Of a stretch of 64,000 bases of DNA, positions 16,284 through 25,254 are shown piece after piece. The stretch is from the NCBI GenBank assembly GCA_963848355.1, contig CAWKDG010000012.1, positions 868,001 through 932,000 of the forward strand. Reading direction: 5' to 3'. Both the position numbers and the translations under genes were made by a program. The notes beneath the pieces were generated by a model. The model was not told the origin of the DNA. It did no database searches and saw only the letters and a list, made by a program, of their open reading frames with translations. The stretch comes from CAWKDG01 sp963848355. GTDB lineage: Bacteria; Actinomycetota; Acidimicrobiia; Acidimicrobiales; UBA8190. Numbering within the stretch: position 1 is the first letter of the stretch; each line of letters starts with the position of its first letter.

Positions 16284-16913
16284 TCACCGCCAGGAGGCCA
16301 CGTCGAACACCAGGCCCAGCGCGCGATCGACGAGTGCTGGATCGGTGGGATCGGACAGGTAGGTACTGGCGCCGGCCCAGATGAATCGAGCGCGCTCCTC
16401 GGGCGTACCGTCGTCGGCCACAACGACGATCGGCTTCGGCACGGGCATTGCTTCCTGCCGCAACGTGACCAGAAGTTCAGCGGCATCATCGTCGGTCAAC
16501 CGGGCCTCCATCATGACCAGACACAACTGCCGCTCCTTCGCGATCTGCAGGCCGACGCGGGCCGAATCGGCCTGCAGAAACCTGATCGCTTGCTGATTTC
16601 CGCGGATACGGCTGACGAGACTGCGCTGGTTCGACTGGTCGCCGATGTAGAGAACCAGTCGGTCCCGACGGAACCGCGAAGGGTGCAGCGCCGTCGCCGA
16701 CGATGGCACCTTCCATCTGACACCGGGCCCCGCTGACCGCCGGCCCCTTCGTTCCTTGGGATGGATGCTGATCATCGCCGGCCGCTCGAAATCCGAGATG
16801 CGGCCGGGACCGTGGGCTCGCTCGAGGATCCAGTGTTCCTCTTCCCTGAGGTCCTCCGCGGCAGGAGAGGTCTGTGACGTGTCGCTCAGATCTGCTGTCG
16901 GCACGCGATGCAC
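16284..16913 (-). CDS. Degenerate receiver-domain protein
   Basis: Up to 209 residues; the receiver-like part spans about 80-205 (VLYIGDQSNQRSLVSRI, then CLVMMEARLTDDDA, then PIVVVADDGTPEERARF). At the phospho-acceptor position the motif reads MMEAR, so Glu replaces Asp, and the conserved Lys region reads YLSDP. It therefore cannot be phosphorylated in the normal way and may mimic the active state. The N-terminal 75 residues are polar and unrecognised. The start (GTG 16913) is uncertain. It lies alone between tRNA-Ala and a divergent small gene. Confidence 0.6.
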   Translation of the reverse strand: MHRVPTADLSDTSQTSPAAEDLREEEHWILERAHGPGRISDFERPAMISIHPKERRGRRSAGPGVRWKVPSSATALHPSRFRRDRLVLYIGDQSNQRSLVSRIRGNQQAIRFLQADSARVGLQIAKERQLCLVMMEARLTDDDAAELLVTLRQEAMPVPKPIVVVADDGTPEERARFIWAGASTYLSDPTDPALVDRALGLVFDVASWR

Positions 16914-17105
16914 GTTAATCAGCCAAGGTGAACAGTCCGCGACGATAAGGACAAGCTTCGGCCAATGATGCCGGCCGGTCCACGTTTGTCACCGATTGGT
17001 CACTGACCGTTCGCCGGCGGTTAGCAGGTTCGTCACGAATGGATTACCTCGTGTCAGTACGTTGTCCCGAGAGACGGAGCCGGTGCCTTGGAGGGAGGGG
17101 GCGAC

Positions 17106-17309
17106 ATGAAGCCCGTTGACGAGAGAGCATCCCTCGGAGGCTGGAGATTGAATGAAGGTGCCACTCGGGTGGTGCGCACCTCACCAGCGGGACGGGTGTG
17201 CCGAGAGCCGAGCTGCAAGACGAGACTCTCCATCTACAACGACGAACCCCACTGCTCGCGGCACCGAGTACCGGCGAAGATGCAGCGACGGGAAAGGCGG
17301 GCCTCCTGA
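17106..17309 (+). CDS. Small zinc-ribbon-like protein
   Basis: A 67-residue basic protein with CREPSC in the middle and C..H in HCSRH 13 residues later, a likely CCCH zinc site. The tail is Arg/Lys-rich. ATG 17106 has a strong GGAGGGAGGGGG site. The 190 bp upstream hold no other gene and probably its promoter. Function unknown; a nucleic-acid or protein-binding role is only a guess. Confidence 0.6.
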   Translation: MKPVDERASLGGWRLNEGATRVVRTSPAGRVCREPSCKTRLSIYNDEPHCSRHRVPAKMQRRERRAS

Positions 17310-17335
17310 GGAATTGAGAGCCTGAGACTGCGTCT

Positions 17336-18085
17336 TCATTCGATCAAGGTCGAGGTCAGCGCGTCGATGTCCTCGGCGGACACCCCTGATGCCAGCGCCC
17401 AATTGCGCGCTCCTCCGTGCGTTTCATACAGATCGTCGAGGAACTTCTCCATCGTTTGCGACTCGGCGGTGAAGAGCTGTGGCGCCTCGATCATCCTGCG
17501 GGCTGTCTCGGGATTGTTCCTTTGTCGGATCAAAATGGCGTCGAGGTGAGTGGCCGTGAGGGCATAGTCCTCAGCGATTATCTTCTTCTCCACTCCGAGG
17601 ATTTCGAGCACCAAGGCGGCGAGGACTCCTGTACGGTCCTTCCCGGCGGCACAATGAAAGACACCCGGGTAACTCTCCGGGCGGCCGAGGGCTGTGAGAG
17701 CCTCAACGAATGCTCGGGGACTCGATTCCAACCACCGCAGGTAGACAAAGGCTAAATCGAGGTCTGCGAGCGGTGGCCAGGCGACGGGGTCGGTACTGAC
17801 CGCCTCCTGGATCACCGAGAGGTGAAGATACGCGACATCGTCGCCCAGCAAAGGGTCCCGGCCGACCGTCTCCAACTCCACCGCGGTGCGCAGATCGATG
17901 ACGGTTTTCAGGCCGAGCTCGCGCAGGGTTGCGAGGTCTGTGTCGGTGAGATCGTGCAGGGTGTCACTACGGTAGAGCTGCTTCCATCGAGTCGCTCCCC
18001 CACCGTCGGTTGGATAGCCACCAAGGTCGCGAAAGTTGTATGCACCCGTCAGGGGCATGAAGCGAGGTGACGAAGTCGATCCCAT
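17336..18085 (-). CDS. PtpB-like tyrosine/dual-specificity phosphatase (paralogue 2)
   Basis: A 249-residue paralogue of the protein at 15295-16062, sharing YNFRDLGGYPT and the P loop HCAAGKDRTG. Other shared blocks are TVIDLRT and EDYALT. ATG 18085 lies seven bases after TACTGT (leaderless). Codon use is slightly less GC-rich than in paralogue 1, so the two are not a recent duplication. A role in dephosphorylating protein Tyr/Ser/Thr or inositol lipids is family knowledge; targets are unknown. Confidence 0.87.
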   Translation of the reverse strand: MGSTSSPRFMPLTGAYNFRDLGGYPTDGGGATRWKQLYRSDTLHDLTDTDLATLRELGLKTVIDLRTAVELETVGRDPLLGDDVAYLHLSVIQEAVSTDPVAWPPLADLDLAFVYLRWLESSPRAFVEALTALGRPESYPGVFHCAAGKDRTGVLAALVLEILGVEKKIIAEDYALTATHLDAILIRQRNNPETARRMIEAPQLFTAESQTMEKFLDDLYETHGGARNWALASGVSAEDIDALTSTLIE

Positions 18086-18092
18086 GGCTCTT

Positions 18093-18098
18093 ACAGTA
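18093..18098 (-). promoter_or_regulatory. -10 box of phosphatase paralogue 2
   Basis: TACTGT on the reverse strand, seven bases before ATG 18085. Confidence 0.55.
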
Positions 18099-18274
18099 CG
18101 GGCGTTGGGTGACGCCCACGATGAAACCAAGTCCCAGCGAAGGACCGTCACGAAGAATTTACGGCGCTGTCACCCGCCGTTTTCCCAGAGGGCCAGGTCG
18201 AAACTCGGCTTTCGGACTCTCGCTCCTTACCTGGTGTTCGTCCGGATCCTCCTGGTGAATCCCGCCGGCGAACG

Positions 18275-18280
18275 TAAGCT
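18275..18280 (+). promoter_or_regulatory. -10 box of the DinB-like gene
   Basis: TAAGCT six bases before ATG 18287, a leaderless arrangement. Confidence 0.6.
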
Positions 18281-18286
18281 ACGCAA

Positions 18287-18786
18287 ATGGAAGACACGCT
18301 GGGCGTTCGACGTGACGAGAACGAGACCCTCCGGGGGTTGTTGGATTGGTACCGCGCCATTGTCGAACGCAAGGTCGAAGACCTCACTCTTGATGAGGCA
18401 AGGACGGTGAGAACCCCGACCGGGATGTCCCCCTTGGGCATCGTCAAGCACCTGGGCTGGGTCGAGAGGGGATGGTTTCGCGAGAGATCTTTGCTGGTGA
18501 GGATGTCGAGACGATCGATGGGGAGGATGACAACTCGGCCGAGTTCGCCATTGGTGCCGAGGACACCGGCGACTCCATCGTGGCGTTCTACCGAACCGAG
18601 GTCGACCACTCGAGACGGATCATGGCCGAGTCCCCCTCATTGGATGCCCTCAGCGCCAGGGCGACGAGATTTCGGGAGCAGGTCAGCCTGCGATGGATTC
18701 TGGTGCACATGCTGGAAGAGACGGCCCGGCACGCCGGTCACATCGACCTGATGCGAGAGACGATCGACGGCAGCACTGGCGATTAG
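18287..18786 (+). CDS. DinB/DUF664-family protein, frameshifted
   Basis: The N-terminal part (18287 to about 18480) reads MSPLGIVKHLGWVERGWF, and a second frame continues REIFAGEDVETID and ends with VHMLEETARHAGHIDLMRE. Together they make a normal DUF664 four-helix protein of about 165 residues with the three metal His of the DinB fold. The two parts are joined only if the GAGAGA run near 18480-18488 is two bases too long (or one too short). DinB-type proteins include mycothiol-dependent transferases. The start is leaderless. Confidence 0.75.
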
Positions 18787-18800
18787 GTGCCGGTCGAGCT

Positions 18801-20387
18801 TCAGTCTGCCGATCCGTCCTTAGGAGTCGACCCTTGAGCCATAAGGGGTACGACACGGGTGATCACGAGGAATCCGATAATTCCCGCGAGACAGGTCCAA
18901 CACACGGCAACCAGGATCGGATCGGCATCAACAAGGAGACCCGGGCTGGGTACGTCGGCGAAGCACGCCACGGCAGAGAGGACGAGTAGGAGGCGGAGCG
19001 TCCATTTCTCGGCCACGACGGCCAGAAAGACGAACCCCCACGTCTCGTACCAGGGCCACACCACGGGTCCCAGGACGACAAAGGCGAGAAGGCTCCAGCC
19101 GATGGCCTCGATGTCTCCGAAGCGTGGGGAGCGAACGAGCAGGTACGCGGAGAGCACCGCAGCGATCCCCAGGGCCACGAGTCGGGCGCTGTGCACGAAG
19201 GCGGCCGAGTGCCCTGCGTAACCCAGTGCGCTGGCGATATGGGCCATAGCGAGCCCGACAGCGGTCGCTGGATCGAGCCACGAGACGACCGAACCAGGGT
19301 TCGACAGACCACCGACCCACCCCCAACCAAGCCCCGAGACGACACTGATTGCTGCGATCAGGCCTGCGGTGAGAACCAGAGCGGCGACCACCTTGAGCAG
19401 ACGGGGACGCCAGCGCGCCTCCGCTCCGGCCCACCACCAGCCGATGAAGGCCGCACCGATGAGAGCCGGGATCTTCACCTCCGCCGCCAGAGCGCACAGA
19501 GTCAGTCCGACCAGGACGTGGTTCCTGCGAGCCAGGGCGCAGGCCGCCACCAGCAGACCCACCATCAAAGCGTCGTTGTGCGCAGCTCCCAAGAGATCGA
19601 GGAGAACGAGAGGATTCAAGACGGCGAGGGCGAAGGCGACTGAGCCATCCCTCCCGATGCCGTGAGCGAGGCTCGGAACGGCCCAGGCGAGCAGCGTGAC
19701 TCCGATGAGAGCGATCACGCGAAAGCCCACGACGCTGCCGACGACATCATGACCGGACAACGTGACGATCCAACCCGACAGACGCTCCCAGGCAGGCCCA
19801 TAGGGGGCCGTCGATTGGCGCCATATCGGGTCCACCAGCTTCAGGAAGGGGCCACCCCCGAGAGCACTCGGACCGTGCCGGTAGGGATTGATCCCTCGTG
19901 TCACGAGCTGCCCCTGTGCGGCATAGGCGTACACGTCACGACTGAACGTCGGGGCCATGAAAAAGACGGGTACCTCCCATGCGATCAGGATGACCACCAA
20001 CGGTCTGATCGGAGTCCCCGGGCGTGCCAGGACGTTGCGGACGGCCTCGCACCAGGAGCCGAGCATGAGGGCGATGCCCAGATAGACGAGAACGATCCCC
20101 AGGAATCGGGCATTGGCGCCAACGCCCGATGAAGCGCTCGCTCCATTGCCGAAGAACCAGGCGCTGGTCGCCATGACCGTGAAGGGCGAACCCTGCTGCG
20201 CTCCTCCCACGAGGACGAGCAACGCACCGACTGCACCTGTTGCACCAGACGTCCAGAGGGGTAGCTGACCTGACACCACCCCACGCACACTCGTGCCGGA
20301 GTGTGGCCGCCCACCACCCACGGTCGGAGGCTGCGTGCCCGGAGCAGCCTGTTCAGCCGTCGGCTCTCCGGTATTGATAACGATCAA
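18801..20387 (-). CDS. mptB: Polyprenol-phosphomannose-dependent alpha-1,6-mannosyltransferase, MptB-like
   Basis: A 528-residue GT-C glycosyltransferase with about 12 membrane segments. The catalytic loop after the first helices reads FSRDVYAYAAQGQLV then GINPYRHGP, characteristic of MptA/MptB, which build the mannan core of lipomannan from polyprenol-phosphomannose. The start TTG 20387 overlaps the stop of the upstream gene (TTGA), suggesting coupling, but a downstream start is possible. This implies a lipoglycan in the envelope of this organism. Confidence 0.85.
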   Translation of the reverse strand: MIVINTGEPTAEQAAPGTQPPTVGGGRPHSGTSVRGVVSGQLPLWTSGATGAVGALLVLVGGAQQGSPFTVMATSAWFFGNGASASSGVGANARFLGIVLVYLGIALMLGSWCEAVRNVLARPGTPIRPLVVILIAWEVPVFFMAPTFSRDVYAYAAQGQLVTRGINPYRHGPSALGGGPFLKLVDPIWRQSTAPYGPAWERLSGWIVTLSGHDVVGSVVGFRVIALIGVTLLAWAVPSLAHGIGRDGSVAFALAVLNPLVLLDLLGAAHNDALMVGLLVAACALARRNHVLVGLTLCALAAEVKIPALIGAAFIGWWWAGAEARWRPRLLKVVAALVLTAGLIAAISVVSGLGWGWVGGLSNPGSVVSWLDPATAVGLAMAHIASALGYAGHSAAFVHSARLVALGIAAVLSAYLLVRSPRFGDIEAIGWSLLAFVVLGPVVWPWYETWGFVFLAVVAEKWTLRLLLVLSAVACFADVPSPGLLVDADPILVAVCWTCLAGIIGFLVITRVVPLMAQGSTPKDGSAD

Positions 20388-20785
20388 TCAGTCGTGGCGG
20401 CGCGTTCATGAGCCTCGCGCTCGAGATGAGCCTTGTGAGCCAGTTTGATGATGTCCTCTGTTACTGAACGCTTGTTGCCCTCATGGGCGGGATGATGCAC
20501 CGGGCACGCGAGGTACGGGGTTCCTTCCACCGGCTTCCCGAGTCGTAGACATCCCTTGACGTGGCAATTGTGATGGCGGTAGACGGTGATGATGCTTCCG
20601 AGGATGAGAAAGTCGGGAATCGCCCCACCGAATCCCGACCAGAATCCGTACCAGGTTCCAGACTCGGCATCCGCTCCCGTGTAACGCAGGAACCAGTGAG
20701 CCGAGTCGGTCCAGAAGGCAACGACGAAGACCAGGAACACGACAACGACGACGAACAGCAGTCCGACAATCAGCCGTCGATTCAT
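20384..20785 (-). CDS. Small membrane protein with His/Cys motif
   Basis: A 133-residue protein with a first membrane helix at about 5-25, a second at 55-70 and a cytoplasmic tail that begins YRHHNCHVKGC and later CPVHHP. The Cys/His pairs could bind a metal. The motif is familiar from uncharacterised actinobacterial and actinophage membrane proteins. ATG 20785 is preceded by GGGGGTC. It is coupled to the mannosyltransferase by a short overlap, but no functional link is known. Confidence 0.7.
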   Translation of the reverse strand: MNRRLIVGLLFVVVVVFLVFVVAFWTDSAHWFLRYTGADAESGTWYGFWSGFGGAIPDFLILGSIITVYRHHNCHVKGCLRLGKPVEGTPYLACPVHHPAHEGNKRSVTEDIIKLAHKAHLEREAHERAATTD

Positions 20786-20918
20786 GGCATGACCCCCGTC
20801 TTCTCTGCTCTCTTGGACGCTCCGAACACCTCACCACGATAGATGTTGCCTGCCCCGTCGGCCGCCATTCCCCGCCGTGGCCATCGGACGGGCCGGTTCC
20901 CGGAGGTACGATCTCGGC

Positions 20919-21548
20919 GTGATTCCCCGACCGGAGAACCCAAACGTCCGCTCGGCGACCGTGGCGGACGGTCCGGCGATAACCAGGTTGTTGGTTCGGG
21001 CTTTCGAGGACGATCCCGTCGCCAACTTCATGTTCGCCGGACGACGCCGTCGGGAATGGGGACTCCACTCGTTCTTTACCTCTCAACTGCGGCGCCAATA
21101 CATGCCCCACGGTCACGTGTACACCACGGAAGACCTCAGCGGCGTCGCCTTGTGGGGACCTCCCGGAAGGGGACGCCATGCCGTCCTCGAGCTGTTGCAG
21201 CTCTTACCGACAGCACCGTTTCTCGCCAGCCCACACACGTTCAATGCGTTGAGGTTGATGTTCGAGGTCGAAGGCCTTCATCCCACGGAGCCCCATTGGT
21301 ACCTGTTCACCTTGGGTACCCTTCCCGAGCGCCAGGGTCATGGCGTCGGCAGCGCGTTGTTACGCTCCATGCTTTCTCACATCGACGAACGGGGAGAACC
21401 GGCCTTTCTGGAGTCCTCGAAGGAACGAAACGTACCGCTCTACTCTCGATTCGGCTTCGAAGTCGTCGATGAGCTCCCGTCGAAGTCGGGGAGTCCACCG
21501 ATCTGGCGGATGTGGCGGGACCCCAAGGTGCCGGGAACCTCCTTCTGA
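20919..21548 (+). CDS. GNAT-family N-acetyltransferase
   Basis: A 209-residue acetyltransferase. The acetyl-CoA loop is ERQGHGVGSALL (about 146-157) and the C-terminal FLESSKERNVPLYSRFGFEVV is typical of the family. GTG 20919 lies six bases after TACGAT (leaderless). The acceptor substrate is unknown. The gene is a single unit between the mptB pair and the metal importer. Confidence 0.88.
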   Translation: MIPRPENPNVRSATVADGPAITRLLVRAFEDDPVANFMFAGRRRREWGLHSFFTSQLRRQYMPHGHVYTTEDLSGVALWGPPGRGRHAVLELLQLLPTAPFLASPHTFNALRLMFEVEGLHPTEPHWYLFTLGTLPERQGHGVGSALLRSMLSHIDERGEPAFLESSKERNVPLYSRFGFEVVDELPSKSGSPPIWRMWRDPKVPGTSF

Positions 21549-21601
21549 GCAGGGAACCGGGGGTGCGGGCAAGACCCGGCGAGCGATCTCCCTAGTTGCA
21601 T

Positions 21602-21616
21602 CGGGAATCATTCCCG
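21602..21616 (+). promoter_or_regulatory. Zur-like palindrome before the zinc/manganese importer
   Basis: CGGGAAT-C-ATTCCCG is a perfect 7-1-7 inverted repeat. It lies directly upstream of TATAAG (21618-21623) and 16 bp before the start of the metal-binding lipoprotein. Fur-family repressors (Zur, Mur) bind such palindromes; which one acts here is inferred from the operon. Confidence 0.6.
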
Positions 21617-21631
21617 TTATAAGTTAGCGCC

Positions 21632-22603
21632 ATGAGACCACCGATGATCGATTCCGGCCGGCGCTCACCCGCCCGGCGACACCTACTCCTGGCGGCGGCG
21701 GCGCTCGTCGTCGGCTCCCCCGTCCTCGCCGCCTGTAGCTCCACCCCATCGGACCCGGGGACGACGACGGGCGGCGCTGTCATCCGCGTCGTGGCGGCCG
21801 AGAACGAGTACGGGAACGTCGCCGGCCAGATCGGGGGTCGGTACGTGAACGTCACCTCGATCGAGAGCAACCCCAATACCGACCCCCACACCTTCGAGGT
21901 GAGTCCCGGTGTGGCTCAGGCGGTCAGCGCCGCCGACCTGGTCATCCAGAACGGGGTCGGTTACGACGAGTTCATGTCGAGGATCGAATCGGCATCGCCC
22001 AACCCGAAGCGCCGGGAGATCAACGTCCAACATCTCCTCGGACTGCCGGACAGCACCCCGAATCCCCATCTCTGGTACAGCCCGACGACGATGCCCGCCG
22101 TGGCCGACGCCATGGCCGCCGACTTCGCCGCCCTGCGCCCGGCCCATGCCAGCTACTTCAGAGCCCAGGCGGCGGCCTTCGTCAGATCGCTCCGACCGTG
22201 GCTGGCGGCGATCGCCCGATTCAAGGCGACGTACCCGGGCACGTCGGTGGCGACGACCGAGCCGGTGGCCGACTACATGCTGCAGGCGGCAGGCACGAAC
22301 AACCTGACGCCCTTCCAGCTCCAGGCGGACATCATGAACGGTGTCGACCCGCCGCCACAGGACCTGTCGGTGCAGACGGGATTGTTCACCGGTCACAAGG
22401 TGAAGGTGTTCGTCTACAACCAGCAGGTGACCGATTCGCTGACCGAGAGCTTCATCTCGGCCGCCCGGAAGGCCGGCATACCCATCATCGGTGTGTACGA
22501 GACGATGCCCGTACCCGGATACGACTACCAGTCGTGGATGCTGGCCGAGGTCCGGGCCCTGCAGAGAGCCGTGAGCGACGGGGTCTCGACGGTCAAGTTG
22601 TGA
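21632..22603 (+). CDS. Zinc/manganese ABC importer, substrate-binding lipoprotein (ZnuA-like)
   Basis: A 323-residue protein. The signal peptide ends in a lipobox (LAAC at about 32-35). The mature protein has the cluster A-I fold with candidate metal ligands His in DPHTFEV and PHLWYSP, Glu in TTEPVADY and Asp/Glu near GVYETMPVPGYDY. The long His-rich loop of classic ZnuA is absent. It is the first gene of a four-gene operon; its stop overlaps the ATPase start (TGATG). Confidence 0.88.
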   Translation: MRPPMIDSGRRSPARRHLLLAAAALVVGSPVLAACSSTPSDPGTTTGGAVIRVVAAENEYGNVAGQIGGRYVNVTSIESNPNTDPHTFEVSPGVAQAVSAADLVIQNGVGYDEFMSRIESASPNPKRREINVQHLLGLPDSTPNPHLWYSPTTMPAVADAMAADFAALRPAHASYFRAQAAAFVRSLRPWLAAIARFKATYPGTSVATTEPVADYMLQAAGTNNLTPFQLQADIMNGVDPPPQDLSVQTGLFTGHKVKVFVYNQQVTDSLTESFISAARKAGIPIIGVYETMPVPGYDYQSWMLAEVRALQRAVSDGVSTVKL

Positions 22604-23433
22604 TGGAGCTCGACGTCGTGCTCGACCCGCCGCCGATCCTGTCCGTCGAGGACGTCAGCGTCTGGTTGTCCGGTCGCCAGATCCTCCATGACGTCCACTT
22701 CCGCATCGAGGCGGGTGAGTTCACCGGGCTCATCGGCTCCAACGGCGCCGGGAAGACGACATTGCTCCGCGTCATTCTCGGACTGGAGACACCGACATCC
22801 GGTCGCGTCCTGGTCGGAGGCCGGCCCCGGTCACCGCGCAACCCGCTGATCGGTTACGTGCCGCAGAAGATCCTCCTCGATCCCGACATGCCCTTGCGGG
22901 CCCGCGACCTCGTCGGCTTGGGCCTGGACGGGCACCGCTTCGGGCTGCCGCGGCGGTCGTCGGCCCAGAAGGAGCTGGTGGCCGAGATGCTCGACGCGGT
23001 CGACGCCACCAGTTTCGCCGACGCCCGGGTCGGGAACCTCTCGGGTGGGGAGCAGCAGCGGGTCCTGATCGCCCACGCCCTCATCAGCCGACCGCGTCTC
23101 CTCCTCCTCGACGAACCGCTGGCCAACCTCGACATACGTAGTGAGCAGGAGGTCGTGGAGCTCGTGGCGCGCATCGCCACCGAACAGCAGATCGCCGTTC
23201 TGATCTCCGCCCATGACATGAACCCTCTGCTCCCGGTGATGGACCGCGTCATCTATGTCGCCGCCGGCCGGGTGGCCAGCGGTACCACCGAGGAGGTGGT
23301 CACTACCGAAGCCCTGAGCCGGCTCTACGGCCACCACGTCGACGTCGTGCATGTGAACGGGCGGATCCTGGTCGTGGCGGGACGGGAGACCGCCGCCCAT
23401 CACCACCTGGATTCCCATGCCGGGTTGGCCTGA
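22603..23433 (+). CDS. Zinc/manganese ABC importer, ATPase
   Basis: A 276-residue ABC ATPase with Walker A GSNGAGKTT, Q loop YVPQKI, signature LSGGEQQR, Walker B LLLLDEPL and H loop SAHD. The C-terminus has a HHH stretch (AAHHHLDSH), which could bind metal. It starts inside the stop codon of the binding protein. Overlapping gene order and partner permeases assign it to the metal importer. Confidence 0.92.
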   Translation: MELDVVLDPPPILSVEDVSVWLSGRQILHDVHFRIEAGEFTGLIGSNGAGKTTLLRVILGLETPTSGRVLVGGRPRSPRNPLIGYVPQKILLDPDMPLRARDLVGLGLDGHRFGLPRRSSAQKELVAEMLDAVDATSFADARVGNLSGGEQQRVLIAHALISRPRLLLLDEPLANLDIRSEQEVVELVARIATEQQIAVLISAHDMNPLLPVMDRVIYVAAGRVASGTTEEVVTTEALSRLYGHHVDVVHVNGRILVVAGRETAAHHHLDSHAGLA

Positions 23434-23435
23434 GC

Positions 23436-24335
23436 GTGCCCGGATCGCTGGCCCCGCTGTTCGAACCCGGGTTCTTCTCGAGTCCACAGGTCCATGTGGC
23501 GCTGATCGTGGGAGGTGTCGTCGCCGTCGTCTCCGGCGTGGTCGGCACCTTCACCGTCATGCGCGGCCAGTCCTTCGCCGGCCACTCTCTGGCCGACATC
23601 GGGACCGCCGGCGGCTCGGCCGCATTCCTGGTGGGCGTGAGCCCGCTGTACGGGTTCGTCGCCATGAACCTGATCGCCGCCGGAGTCATGGAGATGATCG
23701 GGATCCGTCGACCTCGGGGACGGGACCTGGCCACCGGGATCGTCCTCGGCGCTGCCCTCGGGCTCGCCGCCCTCTTCCTGTACTGGGACACCACACGCTC
23801 GAGCACGACCGGCGCCACCATCAACGTGCTGTTCGGGTCCATCTTCGAACTTCCCTCTTCCCTGGTGCCCGTCGTCGTCATCTTCAGCGTGGTCGCCACC
23901 GGGATCGTCCTGCTGTCCTTCCGGCCGCTGCTGCTCAGCTCGCTCAGTCCCGACCTGGCCGCTACCCGCGGCGTCCCCGTCCGCCTCGTCGGGATCGGCT
24001 ACCTCGTCGCCCTGGCTCTCGCCGTGTCCCTTTCGGCGGTGACCATCGGCGCCATCCTCTCCACCGCCCTCCTGATCGGCCCGGCCGCCACCGCTCTCCG
24101 GCTCACCAAGCGGGCGGCGATGGCCATGGTGATCGCCGCGGCGATCGGTGTGGCAACGGTCTGGCTCGGGATTCTCCTGGCCTACGACAGCTACGACTGG
24201 CCGCCGAGACACCAGGGGTGGCCGGTCAGCTTCTTCGTCGTCACCCTCGTCTTCTGCTTCTATCTCGTCGTCCATGTGTCGGTCGGGCGGTTTGCCGGCC
24301 ACCGACCTGACCCCGTGAGCACCGGGGCCGTCTGA
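23436..24335 (+). CDS. Zinc/manganese ABC importer, permease 1 (ZnuB-like)
   Basis: A 299-residue integral membrane protein of the ABC-3 family with about 8-9 helices. TVMRGQSFAGHSLADIG near residue 40 is the conserved cytoplasmic-side block that precedes the first core helix. GTG 23436 follows the ATPase stop by two bases. Two different permeases in the operon suggest a heterodimeric channel, as in Mnt/Psa-type systems of actinobacteria. Confidence 0.9.
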   Translation: MPGSLAPLFEPGFFSSPQVHVALIVGGVVAVVSGVVGTFTVMRGQSFAGHSLADIGTAGGSAAFLVGVSPLYGFVAMNLIAAGVMEMIGIRRPRGRDLATGIVLGAALGLAALFLYWDTTRSSTTGATINVLFGSIFELPSSLVPVVVIFSVVATGIVLLSFRPLLLSSLSPDLAATRGVPVRLVGIGYLVALALAVSLSAVTIGAILSTALLIGPAATALRLTKRAAMAMVIAAAIGVATVWLGILLAYDSYDWPPRHQGWPVSFFVVTLVFCFYLVVHVSVGRFAGHRPDPVSTGAV

Positions 24336-25138
24336 TGTTCTCGGGCTTCATGGTCAACGCCTGGGAGGCGGCCACGATCGTGGCCGTCGTCGCCGGCGTG
24401 GTCGGATTCTTCACCGTGCTGCGCGGCTCGGCCTTCGCCGCCCACGCCCTTCCCAACGGTGCGTTCGCCGGCGCCGCCGGCGCCAGTCTGATCGGCGTCA
24501 ACGTCATCGTGGGCCTCGGTGTCTTCGCCCTCCTGGGAGCGTTGACGATCGGGGGACTGGGTCGCCGGGCCCGGCAGGACGTCGCCACCGCCCTGGCCAT
24601 CGTCATGATGCTCGGACTGGGGGCGCTGTTCTTGTCCATGACCACCGAGTACGCGCCGGAGATCTACTCCCTGCTCTTCGGCGAGGTCCTCGGCGTCAGC
24701 AGTAGTGAACTTCTCCCCACGGCGGCGATCGGCGTTGTGTGCATCGGTGTCGTCTTCGCCCTCTACCGACCTCTGTTGCTCTCGTCGGTGATGCCGGACG
24801 CCGCCGAAGCCCGCGGCGTCAGAGCCCGGCACATGGATCTGGCCTTTCTGGTCGTGATCGCCCTGGCCACCACGATGGCGGTCCCGGTCGTCGGATCCCT
24901 CCTCATCTTCAGCCTGCTCATCGGTCCGCCGGCCGCCGCCCGCTCGTTCACGAGCGAACCTCTGCATGCGATGGCGTTGTCGGTCGGCTTCGCCCTCGTC
25001 ACCGTGTGGGCCGCCATCGCTTTTTCCTTCGCCTCGAACCTGCCCATCGGGTTCTTCGTCGGCGCCATCAGTGCGTGCTCCTATGCCGCCGGAAGGGGTT
25101 GGGCGGCACGGCAGCGGACCAGGCCGGTCCACCGATGA
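24335..25138 (+). CDS. Zinc/manganese ABC importer, permease 2
   Basis: A 267-residue ABC-3 membrane protein with about eight helices, homologous to permease 1 (TVLRGSAFAAHALPNGAFAGAAG). Its ATG overlaps the previous stop (TGATG). A strong hairpin begins 16 bp after its stop, ending the operon. Confidence 0.9.
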   Translation: MFSGFMVNAWEAATIVAVVAGVVGFFTVLRGSAFAAHALPNGAFAGAAGASLIGVNVIVGLGVFALLGALTIGGLGRRARQDVATALAIVMMLGLGALFLSMTTEYAPEIYSLLFGEVLGVSSSELLPTAAIGVVCIGVVFALYRPLLLSSVMPDAAEARGVRARHMDLAFLVVIALATTMAVPVVGSLLIFSLLIGPPAAARSFTSEPLHAMALSVGFALVTVWAAIAFSFASNLPIGFFVGAISACSYAAGRGWAARQRTRPVHR

Positions 25139-25153
25139 GATGCGAGGGCAATT

Positions 25154-25189
25154 GAGAGACCCCCACCCGGATGAGGGTGGGGGTCTCTC
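25154..25189 (+). terminator. Hairpin terminator of the metal importer operon
   Basis: A perfect 15-bp stem (GAGAGACCCCCACCC and its complement) with a 6-nt loop. No T tract follows, as is common in actinobacteria. Confidence 0.8.
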
Positions 25190-25216
25190 GGTGTACGAAC
25201 CGGCTTGCCTTCTGCA

Positions 25217-25242
25217 CCGGATGGGGTGCGTACCCCATCCGG
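25217..25242 (-). terminator. Hairpin terminator of the convergent secreted-protein gene
   Basis: A perfect 10-bp stem CCGGATGGGG / CCCCATCCGG with a 6-nt loop, 12 bp beyond the stop of the reverse-strand gene. Confidence 0.7.
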
Positions 25243-25254
25243 TTGAAGGTCAGC

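Noticed and set aside
20384..20785. Phage remnant suggested by the phage-like membrane protein
   Set aside because: No phage structural, integrase or lysis genes nearby; the gene is coupled to mptB.
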